Notes: generated from the letters alone by a model not told the origin. A stretch of 64,000 bases of DNA from Sphingorhabdus pulchriflava (GCF_003367235.1 NZ_QRGP01000001.1:1488001-1552000); one strand, 5' to 3'. Positions 1 through 8,515 are shown, counted from the first letter of the stretch. Numbers and translations: made by a program.

Positions 1-2
1 TG

Positions 3-356
3 AAGGACCTTTCGGCTCCCGATCCGCTTACTCCGATCAACCTGTTCGGCCTTCTGCCATTCACGCCCCCGGCATTTCTGGCCATTGGTATCCTGCCCAT
101 CCTGCTCGGCATCACAATGTGGCTGATGCAGCGGCTGAATCCGCAGCCAATGGACGAAGTGCAGAAGCAGGTCTTTGCGATCATGCCCTGGTTCCTGATG
201 TTCATCATGGCACCGTTCGCGGCTGGCCTGCAGCTCTACTGGGTAGTGTCGAACCTGATTTCGATCGGTCAGCAGAAATGGCTCTATTCCAAGCATCCAA
301 TCCTGAAAGAGCAGATGGCGAAGGAAGAAGCCGAAAAGAAGAAGGCGAAGGCTTAA
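3..356 (+). CDS. yidC: Membrane protein insertase YidC, C-terminal part
   Basis: C-terminal 117 residues of the YidC/Oxa1/Alb3 insertase, which inserts and folds inner-membrane proteins with or beside SecYEG. The frame is already open at the window edge, so the start and the periplasmic domain lie upstream. Visible are the block LPFTPPAF, a hydrophobic segment, the linker MQRLNPQP, then the membrane core with APFAAGLQLYW and NLISIGQQ, which are strongly conserved in YidC. The protein ends in a Lys/Glu-rich cytoplasmic tail (EEAEKKKAKA), as usual. yihA follows after 150 nt on the same strand, the order expected for alphaproteobacteria. Confidence 0.95.
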   Translation, partial: KDLSAPDPLTPINLFGLLPFTPPAFLAIGILPILLGITMWLMQRLNPQPMDEVQKQVFAIMPWFLMFIMAPFAAGLQLYWVVSNLISIGQQKWLYSKHPILKEQMAKEEAEKKKAKA

Positions 357-366
357 TATACAACAA

Positions 367-505
367 CTCTCCCCTTCCGGGGGAGAGGATAGCAAGGCTT
401 GCTGCTCCTGCAGCTAGCCGCACTTGGAGAGGGGGCCCTCACCGACTGCGACTAGGCCTTGCGATGCAAGGCCTAGTCTCGTTGCCTCTCCCCTGAAGAG
501 GAGAG
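367..505. repeat. Extragenic palindromic repeat cluster between yidC and yihA
   Basis: The spacer holds several nested inverted repeats. The clearest is a perfect 13-bp inverted repeat with a 3-nt loop at 450-478 (GACTAGGCCTTGC / GCAAGGCCTAGTC). It is flanked by CTCTCCCC/GGGGAGAG-type hairpins at about 367-388 and 484-505. It looks like a REP/BOX-type extragenic element. On transcription it would fold tightly between yidC and yihA, so it may act as an attenuator or RNA-stability element. The purine-rich right end (GAGGAGAGG) doubles as the ribosome binding site of yihA. Confidence 0.7.
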
Positions 506-506
506 G

Positions 507-1136
507 ATGAAAGAGGCAAAGTTTATGGACGCAAAAATTTTCTCAGGCCCGGTCAACTTTCTGAAGTCGGCCCCTGGTCTCGAATTCCTGCCCGATGCAG
601 ATGTTCCCGAAATCGCCTTTGCTGGCCGTTCGAACGTCGGCAAATCGAGCCTCATTAATGCACTGGTCAACCGGAATGGTTTGGCGCGCGCATCAAACAC
701 GCCGGGGCGCACGCAAGAGCTGAACTTCTTTGATGTCGGCGAACCGCCCATCTTCCGCATCTGCGACATGCCCGGCTATGGCTATGCCAAGGCTCCGCTG
801 AAAACAGTGCAGAAATGGCGCTATCTGGTGAATGATTATCTGCGCGGGCGTCAGGTGCTGAAACGCGCCTTCCTCCTCATCGACAGCCGTCACGGGATCA
901 AAGAAGTCGACCGCGAAATCATGAAGATGCTCGATGGTGCTGCCGTCAGCTATCGTATCGTGTTGACCAAGACGGACAAGATCAAGGCCAGCGAACTCGC
1001 AGCAGTTGAGGCCGCGACTCTGGACGAATTGCGCAAGCACAGCGCCGCCTTCCCGGTGATTTCGGCTACCTCTGCGGAAAAGAAGGGCGGGATTGATGCC
1101 CTGCGCGAGGCGGTGCTAGAAGCCATTGCGAGTTAG
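507..1136 (+). CDS. yihA: Ribosome biogenesis GTP-binding protein YihA/YsxC (EngB)
   Basis: TRAFAC-class GTPase needed for late assembly of the large ribosomal subunit. All G motifs are present: G1 GRSNVGKSS (residues 40-48), the switch I region around NTPGRTQ, G3 DMPGYG (87-92), G4 TKTD (154-157) and G5 SATS (186-189). The length of 209 aa is usual for the family. The ATG at 507 follows GAGGAGAGG closely; an alternative ATG at 525 (MDAKIF) would shorten the N-terminus by six residues and cannot be excluded. It lies downstream of yidC with a palindromic spacer. Confidence 0.95.
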   Translation: MKEAKFMDAKIFSGPVNFLKSAPGLEFLPDADVPEIAFAGRSNVGKSSLINALVNRNGLARASNTPGRTQELNFFDVGEPPIFRICDMPGYGYAKAPLKTVQKWRYLVNDYLRGRQVLKRAFLLIDSRHGIKEVDREIMKMLDGAAVSYRIVLTKTDKIKASELAAVEAATLDELRKHSAAFPVISATSAEKKGGIDALREAVLEAIAS

Positions 1137-1147
1137 AAAACCGGAGC

Positions 1148-1203
1148 CCTGAGCTTGTCGAAGGGCGGCTTAAGGCCTAGAGACGTCCTTCGACAGGCTC
1201 AGG
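1148..1203. repeat. Extragenic inverted repeat (CCTGAGCNTGTCGAAGG type)
   Basis: Two 17-bp arms, 1148-1164 (CCTGAGCTTGTCGAAGG) and 1187-1203 (CCTTCGACAGGCTCAGG), are inverted copies with one mismatch around a 22-nt centre. The arm sequence is a dispersed repeat that I know from sphingomonad and other alphaproteobacterial genomes. It separates yihA from the GST gene and may serve as transcript end for yihA, but there is no T-tract. Confidence 0.65.
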
Positions 1204-1221
1204 ACTTACGGTGATATTTCA

Positions 1222-1893
1222 ATGACCCTCAAACTCATCATCGGTAACAAAGCCTATTCGAGCTGGTCGCTGCGGGGCTGGTTGGCGTGCAAACAGTCCG
1301 GCTTGCATTTTGACGAGATGACCGTGCCCCTCTATGATGCGACATGGGACGAGCGGAAGCGTGAGGAAGACCTCGCCCCATCGTCTGGCAAGGTTCCGAT
1401 ATTGTGGGACGGCGATGCGGTCATCTGGGACAGCCTCGCTATCCTCGAATATCTCGCCGACAAGGTCGGGCGCGAGCGGTTCTGGCCCAAGGATGAGGTT
1501 GCGCGCGGCATGGCGCGGGCGATGGCCGCCGAGATGCACTCCGGCTTCCTGCCCTTGCGTCGCGAATGTCCGATGAACCTGCGCAAGACCTATGAAGGCA
1601 TGACGATCAGCGAGGAAACGCGCAATGATGCGCTGCGTATCCTAGGCCTCTGGGCGGAAGCGCGCGCGCGTTTCGGCAAGGAAGGGCCATATTTGTTCGG
1701 CACCTACAGTGCCGCAGACATTATGTACGCGCCGATCGTTTCGCGCTTTGTGACCTATGGCTTCACTCTTCCAGGCTTTGCGCAAAGCTATATCGAAGCT
1801 GTACTTGCCCATCCATGGATGCAGGAGTGGTACCAGTCGGCCCAGAATGAAGAATGGGTGATCGAAAAGTTCGAGAACGAGCCGGGGAAGTGA
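1222..1893 (+). CDS. Glutathione S-transferase family protein
   Basis: 223-aa soluble protein with GST architecture: an N-terminal thioredoxin-like domain (about residues 1-80) opening with KLIIGNKAYSSWSLRGW, where the Ser-rich stretch is the expected glutathione-activating site, then the SLAILEYLADK helix typical of GST domain 1, and an all-helical C-terminal domain containing YLFGTYSAADIMYAPIV, the N-capping box region. The specific substrate cannot be told from sequence. It is transcribed alone between two dispersed repeats, with no strong Shine-Dalgarno sequence before the ATG. Confidence 0.88.
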   Translation: MTLKLIIGNKAYSSWSLRGWLACKQSGLHFDEMTVPLYDATWDERKREEDLAPSSGKVPILWDGDAVIWDSLAILEYLADKVGRERFWPKDEVARGMARAMAAEMHSGFLPLRRECPMNLRKTYEGMTISEETRNDALRILGLWAEARARFGKEGPYLFGTYSAADIMYAPIVSRFVTYGFTLPGFAQSYIEAVLAHPWMQEWYQSAQNEEWVIEKFENEPGK

Positions 1894-1896
1894 CCC

Positions 1897-1984
1897 GTCT
1901 CCCCGGCGTAGGCCGGGGCCGCAGGAAATTTCTACTGCGCTGCCTGCGAAAACCGACCGCAGCCCAGGCCTACGCCGGGGAGAC
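1897..1984. repeat. REP-like palindrome, terminator position between convergent genes
   Basis: Perfect 18-bp inverted repeat: arm 1897-1914 (GTCTCCCCGGCGTAGGCC) and arm 1967-1984 (GGCCTACGCCGGGGAGAC), with a 52-nt centre. It sits exactly between the convergent stops of the GST gene (1893) and the cupin gene (1988), so it could act as a bidirectional transcript end. The arms belong to the same family as the palindrome inside the smr gene at 4009-4087. Confidence 0.75.
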
Positions 1985-1987
1985 GCG

Positions 1988-2452
1988 CTATTTCAGCCTC
2001 TTCGTCGGGTACAGCGTGCCATCCTTGTGGTAATAATGTTCCTCGCTGAACATCATGTCGATATCCGAATAGCCGCCACCAGTCGAGCGATCACCCACGC
2101 CGATTGCGATGAAACTGCAGTCTGCATCGCTTCGATTGATCATATGATGGCCATTGCGCACGCCCGCTGGCCAGGCTGCCACGTCGCCGGTACGCATGAC
2201 AGTCTCCCCATCATCCTCGATCAGTAACGCCTCGCCCGAGAGCATGATGACCATCTCGTCCTCGCTTTCGTGCCAGTGGCGATGCGACGACCAGCCACCG
2301 GGTTTTAGGACTACATGGCTTGCGCCCATCAGCGTCAAGCCAGCGGCAGGCGCCAGCCTGCGCCACCAACGCCCCTCAACCTCCTTGTCGAATGGCTCCG
2401 GATAGCCGGTGGCATTCGATTTCGGGATGGCTTCAATGTCTAATTTGGGCAT
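1988..2452 (-). CDS. Cupin-domain protein
   Basis: 154-aa single-domain cupin. Motif 1 is GGWSSHRHWHESEDEMV (about residues 52-68), with the metal-ligand pattern HxHxxxxxE slightly varied; motif 2 is GDVAAWPAGVRNGHH (89-103). Such small cupins range from sugar isomerases to dioxygenases and sensors, and nothing here fixes the role. It is divergent from dapE with only a 50-60 nt spacer, so the two promoters must overlap or be very short. Confidence 0.82.
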   Translation of the reverse strand: MPKLDIEAIPKSNATGYPEPFDKEVEGRWWRRLAPAAGLTLMGASHVVLKPGGWSSHRHWHESEDEMVIMLSGEALLIEDDGETVMRTGDVAAWPAGVRNGHHMINRSDADCSFIAIGVGDRSTGGGYSDIDMMFSEEHYYHKDGTLYPTKRLK

Positions 2453-2508
2453 AATGTTCCCGTTCAGAATTTATGGACAAAACATAGCGCGATTGCCATG
2501 CGGTGCAA

Positions 2509-3648
2509 ATGACAGACAGCCTTGCCCTGGACTATGCCCAACGCCTGATGGCCTGCGAAAGCATTTCGCCGGCACGCGGCAGCGTGTTCGATACGATGGA
2601 AGCGATGCTGGTGCCCTTGGGCTTTTCCGTGGAGCGCTTCATTGCCGGCGCGGATGATGCCGATCCGGCGCATGGCGGGCCCGTGGAAAACCTGTTCGCA
2701 ATCCGTGGAAAAGGCAGACGCCATTTCGCCTTTGCCGGGCATTTGGACGTAGTCCCTCCTGGCGAAGGCTGGTCCAGCGGACCTTTTGAACCTGTCATCA
2801 AAGGCGATCTGCTTTACGGGCGCGGCGCGGTCGACATGAAGGGCAGCATCGCTGCGTTTGTAGCGGCCTTGCACGAAATTCCAGAAGAGGCCGGTACGAT
2901 CAGTCTGATCATAACTGGCGACGAGGAAGGCCCTGCAATCCACGGCACCCGTGCGCTCATCGACCATATGCAGGCGCGCGGTACCGTGCCCGACCTGTGC
3001 CTTGTCGGCGAACCCACCAGCGTCGATCGACTGGGCGACATGATGAAGGTGGGGCGGCGTGGATCGGTGAACATGTGGATCACCGTTGAAGGCACACAGG
3101 GCCATGTCGCTTACCCGCATCTGGCCGATAATCCGATTCCGCGGCTGGTGGCGATCCTTGCGCAGATCAAGGCAGTGGCGCTCGATGAAGGCACCGAATT
3201 TTTCCAGCCGAGCAATATCGAGATTACCGAACTGCACACCGGCAATCCGGCTACCAATGTCATCCCCGCCAGGGCGCTGGCGCGGCTGTCGATCCGCTTC
3301 AACGATCTCCACAGCGGCGAAAGCCTGGTCGAATTGATCCGCGGAATTGTTGAGCCAGGCGGCGGTACGTTGAAAGCGATGATTTCGGGCGAGGCATTCC
3401 TGACGCCGCCGGGCGAACTGTCGGCAACGATGGCGGCCGAAGTAGAAGAAGTGACCGGAATTGTCCCAGAAGCCTCAACCACCGGCGGCACATCGGATGC
3501 CAGGTTCCTATCGAAACTTTGCCCAGTCGTCGAATTCGGCCTCTGTAATGCAACCATGCACAAGCTGGACGAGGCGGTCGCCATTGCCGATCTTGATGCG
3601 CTGACAGAGATTTATCGGCGGGTAACGCTGCGTTTGCTCAACGCCTAG
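2509..3648 (+). CDS. dapE: Succinyl-diaminopimelate desuccinylase
   Basis: M20 zinc peptidase-family enzyme that hydrolyses N-succinyl-L,L-diaminopimelate to L,L-diaminopimelate and succinate in lysine and peptidoglycan-precursor synthesis. Metal ligands and catalytic residues are visible: FAGHLDVVPPG (His78, Asp80), GRGAVDMKGS (bridging Asp109), TGDEEGPA (Glu139/Glu140) and the C-terminal histidine in NATMHKLDE. The length of 379 aa fits DapE. I chose the ATG at 2509; a GTG two codons upstream (2503) is possible, and neither has a clear ribosome binding site. dapB is also in this window (22744) but not linked. The stop overlaps the end of the convergent smr gene by four bases. Confidence 0.94.
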   Translation: MTDSLALDYAQRLMACESISPARGSVFDTMEAMLVPLGFSVERFIAGADDADPAHGGPVENLFAIRGKGRRHFAFAGHLDVVPPGEGWSSGPFEPVIKGDLLYGRGAVDMKGSIAAFVAALHEIPEEAGTISLIITGDEEGPAIHGTRALIDHMQARGTVPDLCLVGEPTSVDRLGDMMKVGRRGSVNMWITVEGTQGHVAYPHLADNPIPRLVAILAQIKAVALDEGTEFFQPSNIEITELHTGNPATNVIPARALARLSIRFNDLHSGESLVELIRGIVEPGGGTLKAMISGEAFLTPPGELSATMAAEVEEVTGIVPEASTTGGTSDARFLSKLCPVVEFGLCNATMHKLDEAVAIADLDALTEIYRRVTLRLLNA

Positions 3649-4199
3649 CGTTTCAGCACAATATACAGGGCCCCATCTCCACCGTGGCGCGGGTGGGCCT
3701 GCCGGACAGCGGCTATGTGAGACGAATGGCGTGAAGCCGCCAACCAATCACGCACCACAGCAGCAATCGCGCCCCGGCCCGCGCCGCTCGTACGGTCGTG
3801 CGCGCGCGCTTTTCCTGTTACGAGCAGCACCACACGCAGCCGCTGATGAATGGCTTGCTCAAGTGTGTAATCGAGCCTTGCATGCGCACCGGCCAGCCCC
3901 TGCCCGTGTAAATCAATGCTGATATCTGGGATTACCGCGCCTTTATGAAAGCGCCGATCCCAGTGCGAATCAAGATTGCTGTCGATGGCTTTAGGCTGTT
4001 TGGAAATCGCGTCGCCCTGGCGAAGGCCAGGGCCGCTGGAGGTTCGCGCTTTGCTGGAAGCGGCCCCGGCCTTCGCCGGGGCGACGCTTTCGTCGACCGG
4101 ATGCGGGTGCAGCGCCACCTTTACGGGATGCAAGGGCTTCACCGTTTCAACCACGCGGTTCCAAAGCGACCGCTCCTCCGGATGGAGGCGGCGGGCCAT
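3645..4199 (-). CDS. Smr-domain protein with a palindrome-derived linker
   Basis: 184-aa Smr/MutS2-C family protein, a predicted nuclease or nicking domain. The N-terminal helix (RLHPEERSLWNRVVETVKPL) and the Smr core (residues 90-184: DISIDLHGQGL, VTGKARAH, HPRHGGDGALYIVLKR) are standard. The conserved core carries DLHG and the terminal GGDGALYV-type motif. Between them, residues 38-64 (starting VAPAKAGAASSKART) are encoded by a REP-like inverted repeat at 4009-4087, so the linker is lengthened by a mobile palindrome kept in frame. It is last in a Tim44-mltA-smr operon and its ATG overlaps the mltA stop by one base. Confidence 0.88.
   Translation of the reverse strand: MARRLHPEERSLWNRVVETVKPLHPVKVALHPHPVDESVAPAKAGAASSKARTSSGPGLRQGDAISKQPKAIDSNLDSHWDRRFHKGAVIPDISIDLHGQGLAGAHARLDYTLEQAIHQRLRVVLLVTGKARAHDRTSGAGRGAIAAVVRDWLAASRHSSHIAAVRQAHPRHGGDGALYIVLKR
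4009..4087. repeat. REP-like palindrome inside the smr coding region
   Basis: 29-nt arms at 4009-4037 and 4059-4087 are inverted copies with two mismatches around a 21-nt centre. The core CCCCGGCG(A/T)AGGCCGGGGCCGC is the same as in the intergenic element at 1897-1984. Here the element lies wholly within an intact reading frame and encodes residues 38-64 of the Smr protein. Confidence 0.85.
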
Positions 4200-5434
4200 T
4201 ATTCGGCGGGGATCAGGCGCGCGACCGCAGCCTTAGGCAGGAACAGCAACGCGCTTCCACGAGCCGACATGCCACCGGCAATTGCCCGGGCACGGTCACC
4301 TGCCCCCCAGAAACTGTCGAAGCGGTTTGCGCCCTTGATCGCGCCACCAGTATCCTGCGCGACCCAGACGCCATTGGGTTCAGCCCGGTCGAGCGACAGC
4401 CAGACTGGCGCGCCAAGCGGCACATATTTGGGATCGACGGCAACGCTCGCCTCGCCCACTACCGGATAGCCCATAGCACCGAGCGGCCCTGCCCCGGTCA
4501 ATTCGCGGAAGAAGACGAAGCTTTTGTTTTCGTTCATGATCTTCTTCCCCTCTTCAGGGTTTTCGCGCAGATATTTGACGATGCCCTGCATCGATCCATC
4601 GGTAATCAGGCCGCGATCCTTCATCAGCCTGCCTATGCCGGTATAGCCGCGCCCATTCTGGCTTTCATAGCCGATACGCATCACCCCGCCATCGGGAAGA
4701 CGCAACCGACCTGACCCCTGGATCTGCAGGAAGAAAAATTCGATTGGGTCCGCCGCCCAGGCAATTTCGAGCCCACGCCCAGCCAGCGAGCCATCGACGA
4801 TCGCGGCGCGCTCGTCATAGGGGATGAACTTCGTCCCCTGCACCTTGCCACGGATGGACTTACCCTTCAGTTCATCCGAAAACAGACCAAGATCGACGTC
4901 GATCAGATCGGATGGGCGTTTGTAGATCGCAATGTCATAGCCGGGTTGCTTGGTGCGCGAACCGGCAATTTCGGGTTCGAAATAGCCGGTGACAAAGGCC
5001 TTGCCCTCCCCGACCTGCACGGCATCCATATAGGTCGCAAAGAAGGAGATCGCATCGCCCGTCCATGTCTTCACCGCGTCACAAGCATCCTGCCAGTCGC
5101 TGCCCTGCGTCAAACCGGAATTGTCCGTGCGCTTGAGCAGGCCTGGGCACGATGTACGGAAAGAGGCCAGCGCCAGATTGGTTTTGCGCGGATCTACACT
5201 CAAGCCACCAATGGCTGGCCCTCGAACTAGCCCCGCACTGGCTGCGTTCAGGATTTCACCTGTAGCCGCAGCCGCAGCTATGGGCGGCACGGGCGTTGAC
5301 GGAACCGGCTTAGCGGCCACATCCGGCGCAGGCGTTGTCGAAGGGGCAGATGCGCCGCCCTTCGGAATAATCCCGCCCGAACAAGCGGAAAGCAACAGGG
5401 TCGGCAGCGCAAGCGCGAAGATGGGGCTTTTCAT
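4199..5434 (-). CDS. mltA: Membrane-bound lytic murein transglycosylase A
   Basis: 411-aa lipoprotein transglycosylase that cleaves the MurNAc-GlcNAc bond of peptidoglycan with formation of 1,6-anhydro-MurNAc. The start MKSPIFALALPTLLLSAC gives a lipoprotein signal with Cys18; frames extending further upstream lack a signal and overlap the preceding gene. The MltA core contains QGSGRLRLPDG, and the C-terminal 3D domain contains WVAQDTGGAIKGANRFDSF, with the DTGGAIKG catalytic-Asp motif. A Pro/Ala-rich linker follows the lipobox. It is second in the operon, 13 nt after the Tim44-like gene and overlapping smr by one base. Confidence 0.93.
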   Translation of the reverse strand: MKSPIFALALPTLLLSACSGGIIPKGGASAPSTTPAPDVAAKPVPSTPVPPIAAAAATGEILNAASAGLVRGPAIGGLSVDPRKTNLALASFRTSCPGLLKRTDNSGLTQGSDWQDACDAVKTWTGDAISFFATYMDAVQVGEGKAFVTGYFEPEIAGSRTKQPGYDIAIYKRPSDLIDVDLGLFSDELKGKSIRGKVQGTKFIPYDERAAIVDGSLAGRGLEIAWAADPIEFFFLQIQGSGRLRLPDGGVMRIGYESQNGRGYTGIGRLMKDRGLITDGSMQGIVKYLRENPEEGKKIMNENKSFVFFRELTGAGPLGAMGYPVVGEASVAVDPKYVPLGAPVWLSLDRAEPNGVWVAQDTGGAIKGANRFDSFWGAGDRARAIAGGMSARGSALLFLPKAAVARLIPAE

Positions 5435-5447
5435 GCCCCGGGATGAA

Positions 5448-6110
5448 TCAGACCGAGTCGGTTTCGTCAAGCTTCCAGTTGCGGTCGCCTGATTTAACAT
5501 CGCGGAAGAAGGTCCACACATCGTGCGTTTCAACCGCATCCGTCATAGAACCGCCAATGACGCGGCCCTCGGAATCCTTGATCAGCGCAGCGATATCGGC
5601 ATCAAAGCGAACCGTAATCCGCGCCATGGGATGATCATAGCTGGCGTCGACAATGCGCGCTTCTTCAATCCGCACGAGGCGATTTTCCAACGTTTCACCG
5701 CGCGATGCGCGGTCGTCAATAACCGCTGAAAAGCTATCATAAACATCATCATCGCAGAGAAAGCGAAGCTTCTCCCTCTCCCCCTTCCAGAATGCTTCGA
5801 GGATCATGCCATAGGCCGATTTCGCACCTTCAACGAACAGAGGTGCATCGAACTGACGGTCTGCATTTGCGATAGCGCGCAGCCCGCTTTGCGCCGCGCT
5901 GTCATAAAGCGGACTGTCGAATATGGGGGTTGACGCTGTGGATTCGGGTTGGCCGACGGGCGTACGCACGATTGCTGGCTTGCGATCTTCCATCGCCGGA
6001 CGGACAACGGGTTCCTGCTCATGACCGGTACGTTTGCCCAGCACCGAGTAAAGCCGCAAGCCCAGAAAAGCCGCAACCATTGCCAGCAAAATGATTTCAA
6101 ACGTCACCAT
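5448..6110 (-). CDS. Tim44/TimA-domain membrane-anchored protein
   Basis: 220-aa protein beginning MVTFEIILLAMVAAFLGLRL, an N-terminal membrane anchor followed by a charged, disordered stretch and a Tim44-like domain (about residues 80-215: FVEGAKSAYGMILEAFWKGE, FLCDDDVYDSFS, ITVRFDADIAALI, THDVWTFFRDVKS, WKLDETD). Bacterial TimA proteins are relatives of the mitochondrial import-motor subunit Tim44; their bacterial role is not well defined. The start was chosen at the ATG giving the membrane anchor; the frame stays open 61 codons upstream without homology. The gene is first in the operon with mltA and smr and divergent from secB, an arrangement common in alphaproteobacteria. Confidence 0.88.
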   Translation of the reverse strand: MVTFEIILLAMVAAFLGLRLYSVLGKRTGHEQEPVVRPAMEDRKPAIVRTPVGQPESTASTPIFDSPLYDSAAQSGLRAIANADRQFDAPLFVEGAKSAYGMILEAFWKGEREKLRFLCDDDVYDSFSAVIDDRASRGETLENRLVRIEEARIVDASYDHPMARITVRFDADIAALIKDSEGRVIGGSMTDAVETHDVWTFFRDVKSGDRNWKLDETDSV

Positions 6111-6380
6111 GAACTTGCCTTTACCACTGCGCAGGGACTTCACCCTGATATCGCAAAAAAACAAAGCCGGGGTTAATGGCGGTTGAACGGCTAAAAATGC
6201 CCAGCTTCCAATACCTACATAGGCATTTACCAAGCGAGATTCAAATAGCTTGGCGCAAAAGTTTTTCGGCCGCTTGCAAATATCACTACCCATTGCCCTT
6301 TGTCTGCCCCCCTGCTAGGCGCACCGCCAACATCAGGGCCGTGAGGGACGGCCCGAAAAAGCAAGGAAAGCCCGACAAAA
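6111..6380. other. Divergent promoter region between the Tim44-like gene and secB
   Basis: 270 bp carrying the promoters of two divergent transcription units. It is somewhat AT-richer than the flanks. I see no convincing -35/-10 pair, operator palindrome or RNA gene in it. Confidence 0.4.
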
Positions 6381-6890
6381 ATGGCCGAAGAAGAAGGCAA
6401 CATCGTATCTGACATGTTAAAAGCCAATGGCGAAGATACAGCGCCAGCTGTCGGCATGCTCAATCAATATGTGAAAGACCTTTCGGTCGAAAACCCGAAT
6501 GCGCCCCACAGCTATGGATGGGAAGGCGCGCCACAGATTGACGTTCAGGTCAATATCGAGGTGAACCCGGTCAACGAGGAAGTGCATGAAGTCAGCCTGA
6601 AGCTTGGCGTCAAAGCAGCTGCCGACCAGGGCGTGCATTTCAATGTCGAACTCGAATATGCAACTTTGTTCGGACTGCGCAACATTGATGAAGGTCAGGC
6701 ACACCAGTTTCTTTTCGGAGAGGCGCCGCGTCTGATGTTCCCCTTTGCCCGCCGTGTTGTTGCCGATGCAATCCGCGATGCAGGTTATCCGCCGCTCGTC
6801 CTCGACCCCATCGACTTCAACGCGCTGTATATCCAGCAGCTGACACAGGCACAGGCAATGGCCGAACAGCAGCCGGCTGGCGAGGCGTAA
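6381..6890 (+). CDS. secB: Protein-export chaperone SecB
   Basis: 169-aa cytoplasmic chaperone that holds secretory precursors unfolded and passes them to SecA. The family signature LNQYVKDLSVENPNAP is at about residues 26-41, followed by the beta-sheet core (QIDVQVNIEVNPVNEEVHEV) and the helix-rich C-terminal part with LMFPFARRVVADAIRDAG and PPLVLDPIDF, both highly conserved. The C-terminal tail is acidic/Gln-rich. murJ starts 25 nt downstream on the same strand. Confidence 0.96.
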   Translation: MAEEEGNIVSDMLKANGEDTAPAVGMLNQYVKDLSVENPNAPHSYGWEGAPQIDVQVNIEVNPVNEEVHEVSLKLGVKAAADQGVHFNVELEYATLFGLRNIDEGQAHQFLFGEAPRLMFPFARRVVADAIRDAGYPPLVLDPIDFNALYIQQLTQAQAMAEQQPAGEA

Positions 6891-6914
6891 GCCCATCCAT
6901 TTGGGGGACGGGCG

Positions 6915-8513
6915 ATGAGCCTGCTCAAACACACCTCTACCATCGCCGGTTTCACGGTGATCAGCAGAATATTCGGTTTTGTCCGTGATATCCTGCTGGC
7001 GCGGGTGTTGGGGGCGGGGCTAGCGGGCGACGCCTATCAATTGGCTTTCACCCTGCCCAATACCTTTCGCCGCCTGTTTGCGGAAGGGGCCTTTTCGGTA
7101 GCCTTTGTACCGATGTATTCGCGAAAGCTGGCTGGTGAAGACGGTGAAGCAGATGCAGCCCGTTTCGCCGACGACGTGCTTTCGGTTTTTATTTGGATTT
7201 TGTTAGGATTCTCAGCACTGGCGATGATCGTGATGCCGATTATCGTTTACGGCCTCGCGAGCGAATACCAGTCGGTACCGGGCAAGTTTGAACTTTCGGT
7301 GCTCCTCAGCCGGGTCACTTTTCCCTACCTGTTTTTCATCAGTCTGGTTGCAATGCTGACCGGCCTACTCAATGCCCGTTCGCGCTTCGCACCGGGCGCG
7401 ATTGCCCCGATATTGTTCAATATCGTGCTGATTGGGGGAATTGTCGGTGGATATTATTGGCGCGGAAACAGCGGCGATGACCGCTTCGTCGTTTACGCCC
7501 TAAGTGCTGCGGTATCGCTGTCCGGGTTGGTTCAGTTTATTTATCTCTGGTGGGCAGTGCGCCGCGCTGGTTTGAAACTCCATGTGCGACGTCCGAAAAT
7601 GACTCCCGAAGTCAAGCAACTCGGTATGGTCATTCTGCCCGCAACTTTCGGTGCCGGAATTTACCAGATAAGCCAGTTCGTCGATACTTTCTTTGCGACT
7701 TCGCTTCCGCAAGGCTCCTTGACACTATTGAAGATGGCAGACCGGTTAAACCAGATGCCATTGGGGATTGTCGGTATCGCGCTTGGCACCGCAATTTTGC
7801 CTATGCTGTCGCGTCATATCCAGAATGGCCATGCGGATCGCGCACATTGGCTGCAATCCGAAGCATTTGAAACAGCAACGCTTTTGACACTTCCGGCGGC
7901 CGCTGCTTTGGCAATCTGTGCACCGGCCTTTGTCACTGCATTTTTCGTCGGCGGTAAGTTTACTATCGCAGACGGTCAGATCATGGCGCAGATTACGATG
8001 GCGCTGGTCGCTGGGCTTCCCGCCTATGTTATTGTCAAAATCTTGAATCCGGGCTTTTTCGCTCGTTCCGATACACGCACTCCGGTTTATACAGCGCTCG
8101 CCTCACTGATTTTCAACATAGCCCTCAATCTGTACGTGGTAAGCCGTTATGGTATCGTCGGACTTGCAGGCGCGACGGCGGCATCGGCGACGTTTAACTG
8201 TCTGCTGCTCTACATTGTGTTGCACCGGCGCGGCTGGTTCCATTTCAGCGCCCAGCTTGGCAGCAGGATATTCCGCCAACTTATAGCAACGGCGTTCATG
8301 TCAGCGCTGTTATGGTGGATGATGGGCTGGATGATGCCCTATTTCTCCGACGACATCCTGACACGTATTGCGGCACTGACGATACTTGTTGGCGGTGGCC
8401 TGTTTACCTATTTTGCCATTGGCTATTCCGTCGGTGCAGTCGACAGAGACCGTATCAACAGGTTGCTGCGTCGCAATCGGCTTACTGAAACCGCAAACCA
8501 ACAGGAAAACTGA
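6915..8513 (+). CDS. murJ: Lipid II flippase MurJ
   Basis: 532-aa polytopic membrane protein of the MOP superfamily that flips the peptidoglycan precursor lipid II across the inner membrane. The N-terminus [19 protein letters not shown] and the motif [13 protein letters not shown] are diagnostic. About 14 hydrophobic segments are distributed along the chain, with conserved polar or charged residues in the first helices (SR, RD). The length is usual. An upstream GGGGGACGGGCG serves as ribosome binding site. It is followed after 2 nt by trpS, so the two are almost certainly cotranscribed. Confidence 0.95.
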   Translation: MSLLKHTSTIAGFTVISRIFGFVRDILLARVLGAGLAGDAYQLAFTLPNTFRRLFAEGAFSVAFVPMYSRKLAGEDGEADAARFADDVLSVFIWILLGFSALAMIVMPIIVYGLASEYQSVPGKFELSVLLSRVTFPYLFFISLVAMLTGLLNARSRFAPGAIAPILFNIVLIGGIVGGYYWRGNSGDDRFVVYALSAAVSLSGLVQFIYLWWAVRRAGLKLHVRRPKMTPEVKQLGMVILPATFGAGIYQISQFVDTFFATSLPQGSLTLLKMADRLNQMPLGIVGIALGTAILPMLSRHIQNGHADRAHWLQSEAFETATLLTLPAAAALAICAPAFVTAFFVGGKFTIADGQIMAQITMALVAGLPAYVIVKILNPGFFARSDTRTPVYTALASLIFNIALNLYVVSRYGIVGLAGATAASATFNCLLLYIVLHRRGWFHFSAQLGSRIFRQLIATAFMSALLWWMMGWMMPYFSDDILTRIAALTILVGGGLFTYFAIGYSVGAVDRDRINRLLRRNRLTETANQQEN

Positions 8514-8515
8514 TC

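Noticed and set aside
2464-3312. 282-codon open frame on the minus strand
   Set aside because: Antisense to dapE; composition of a shadow frame with no motif.
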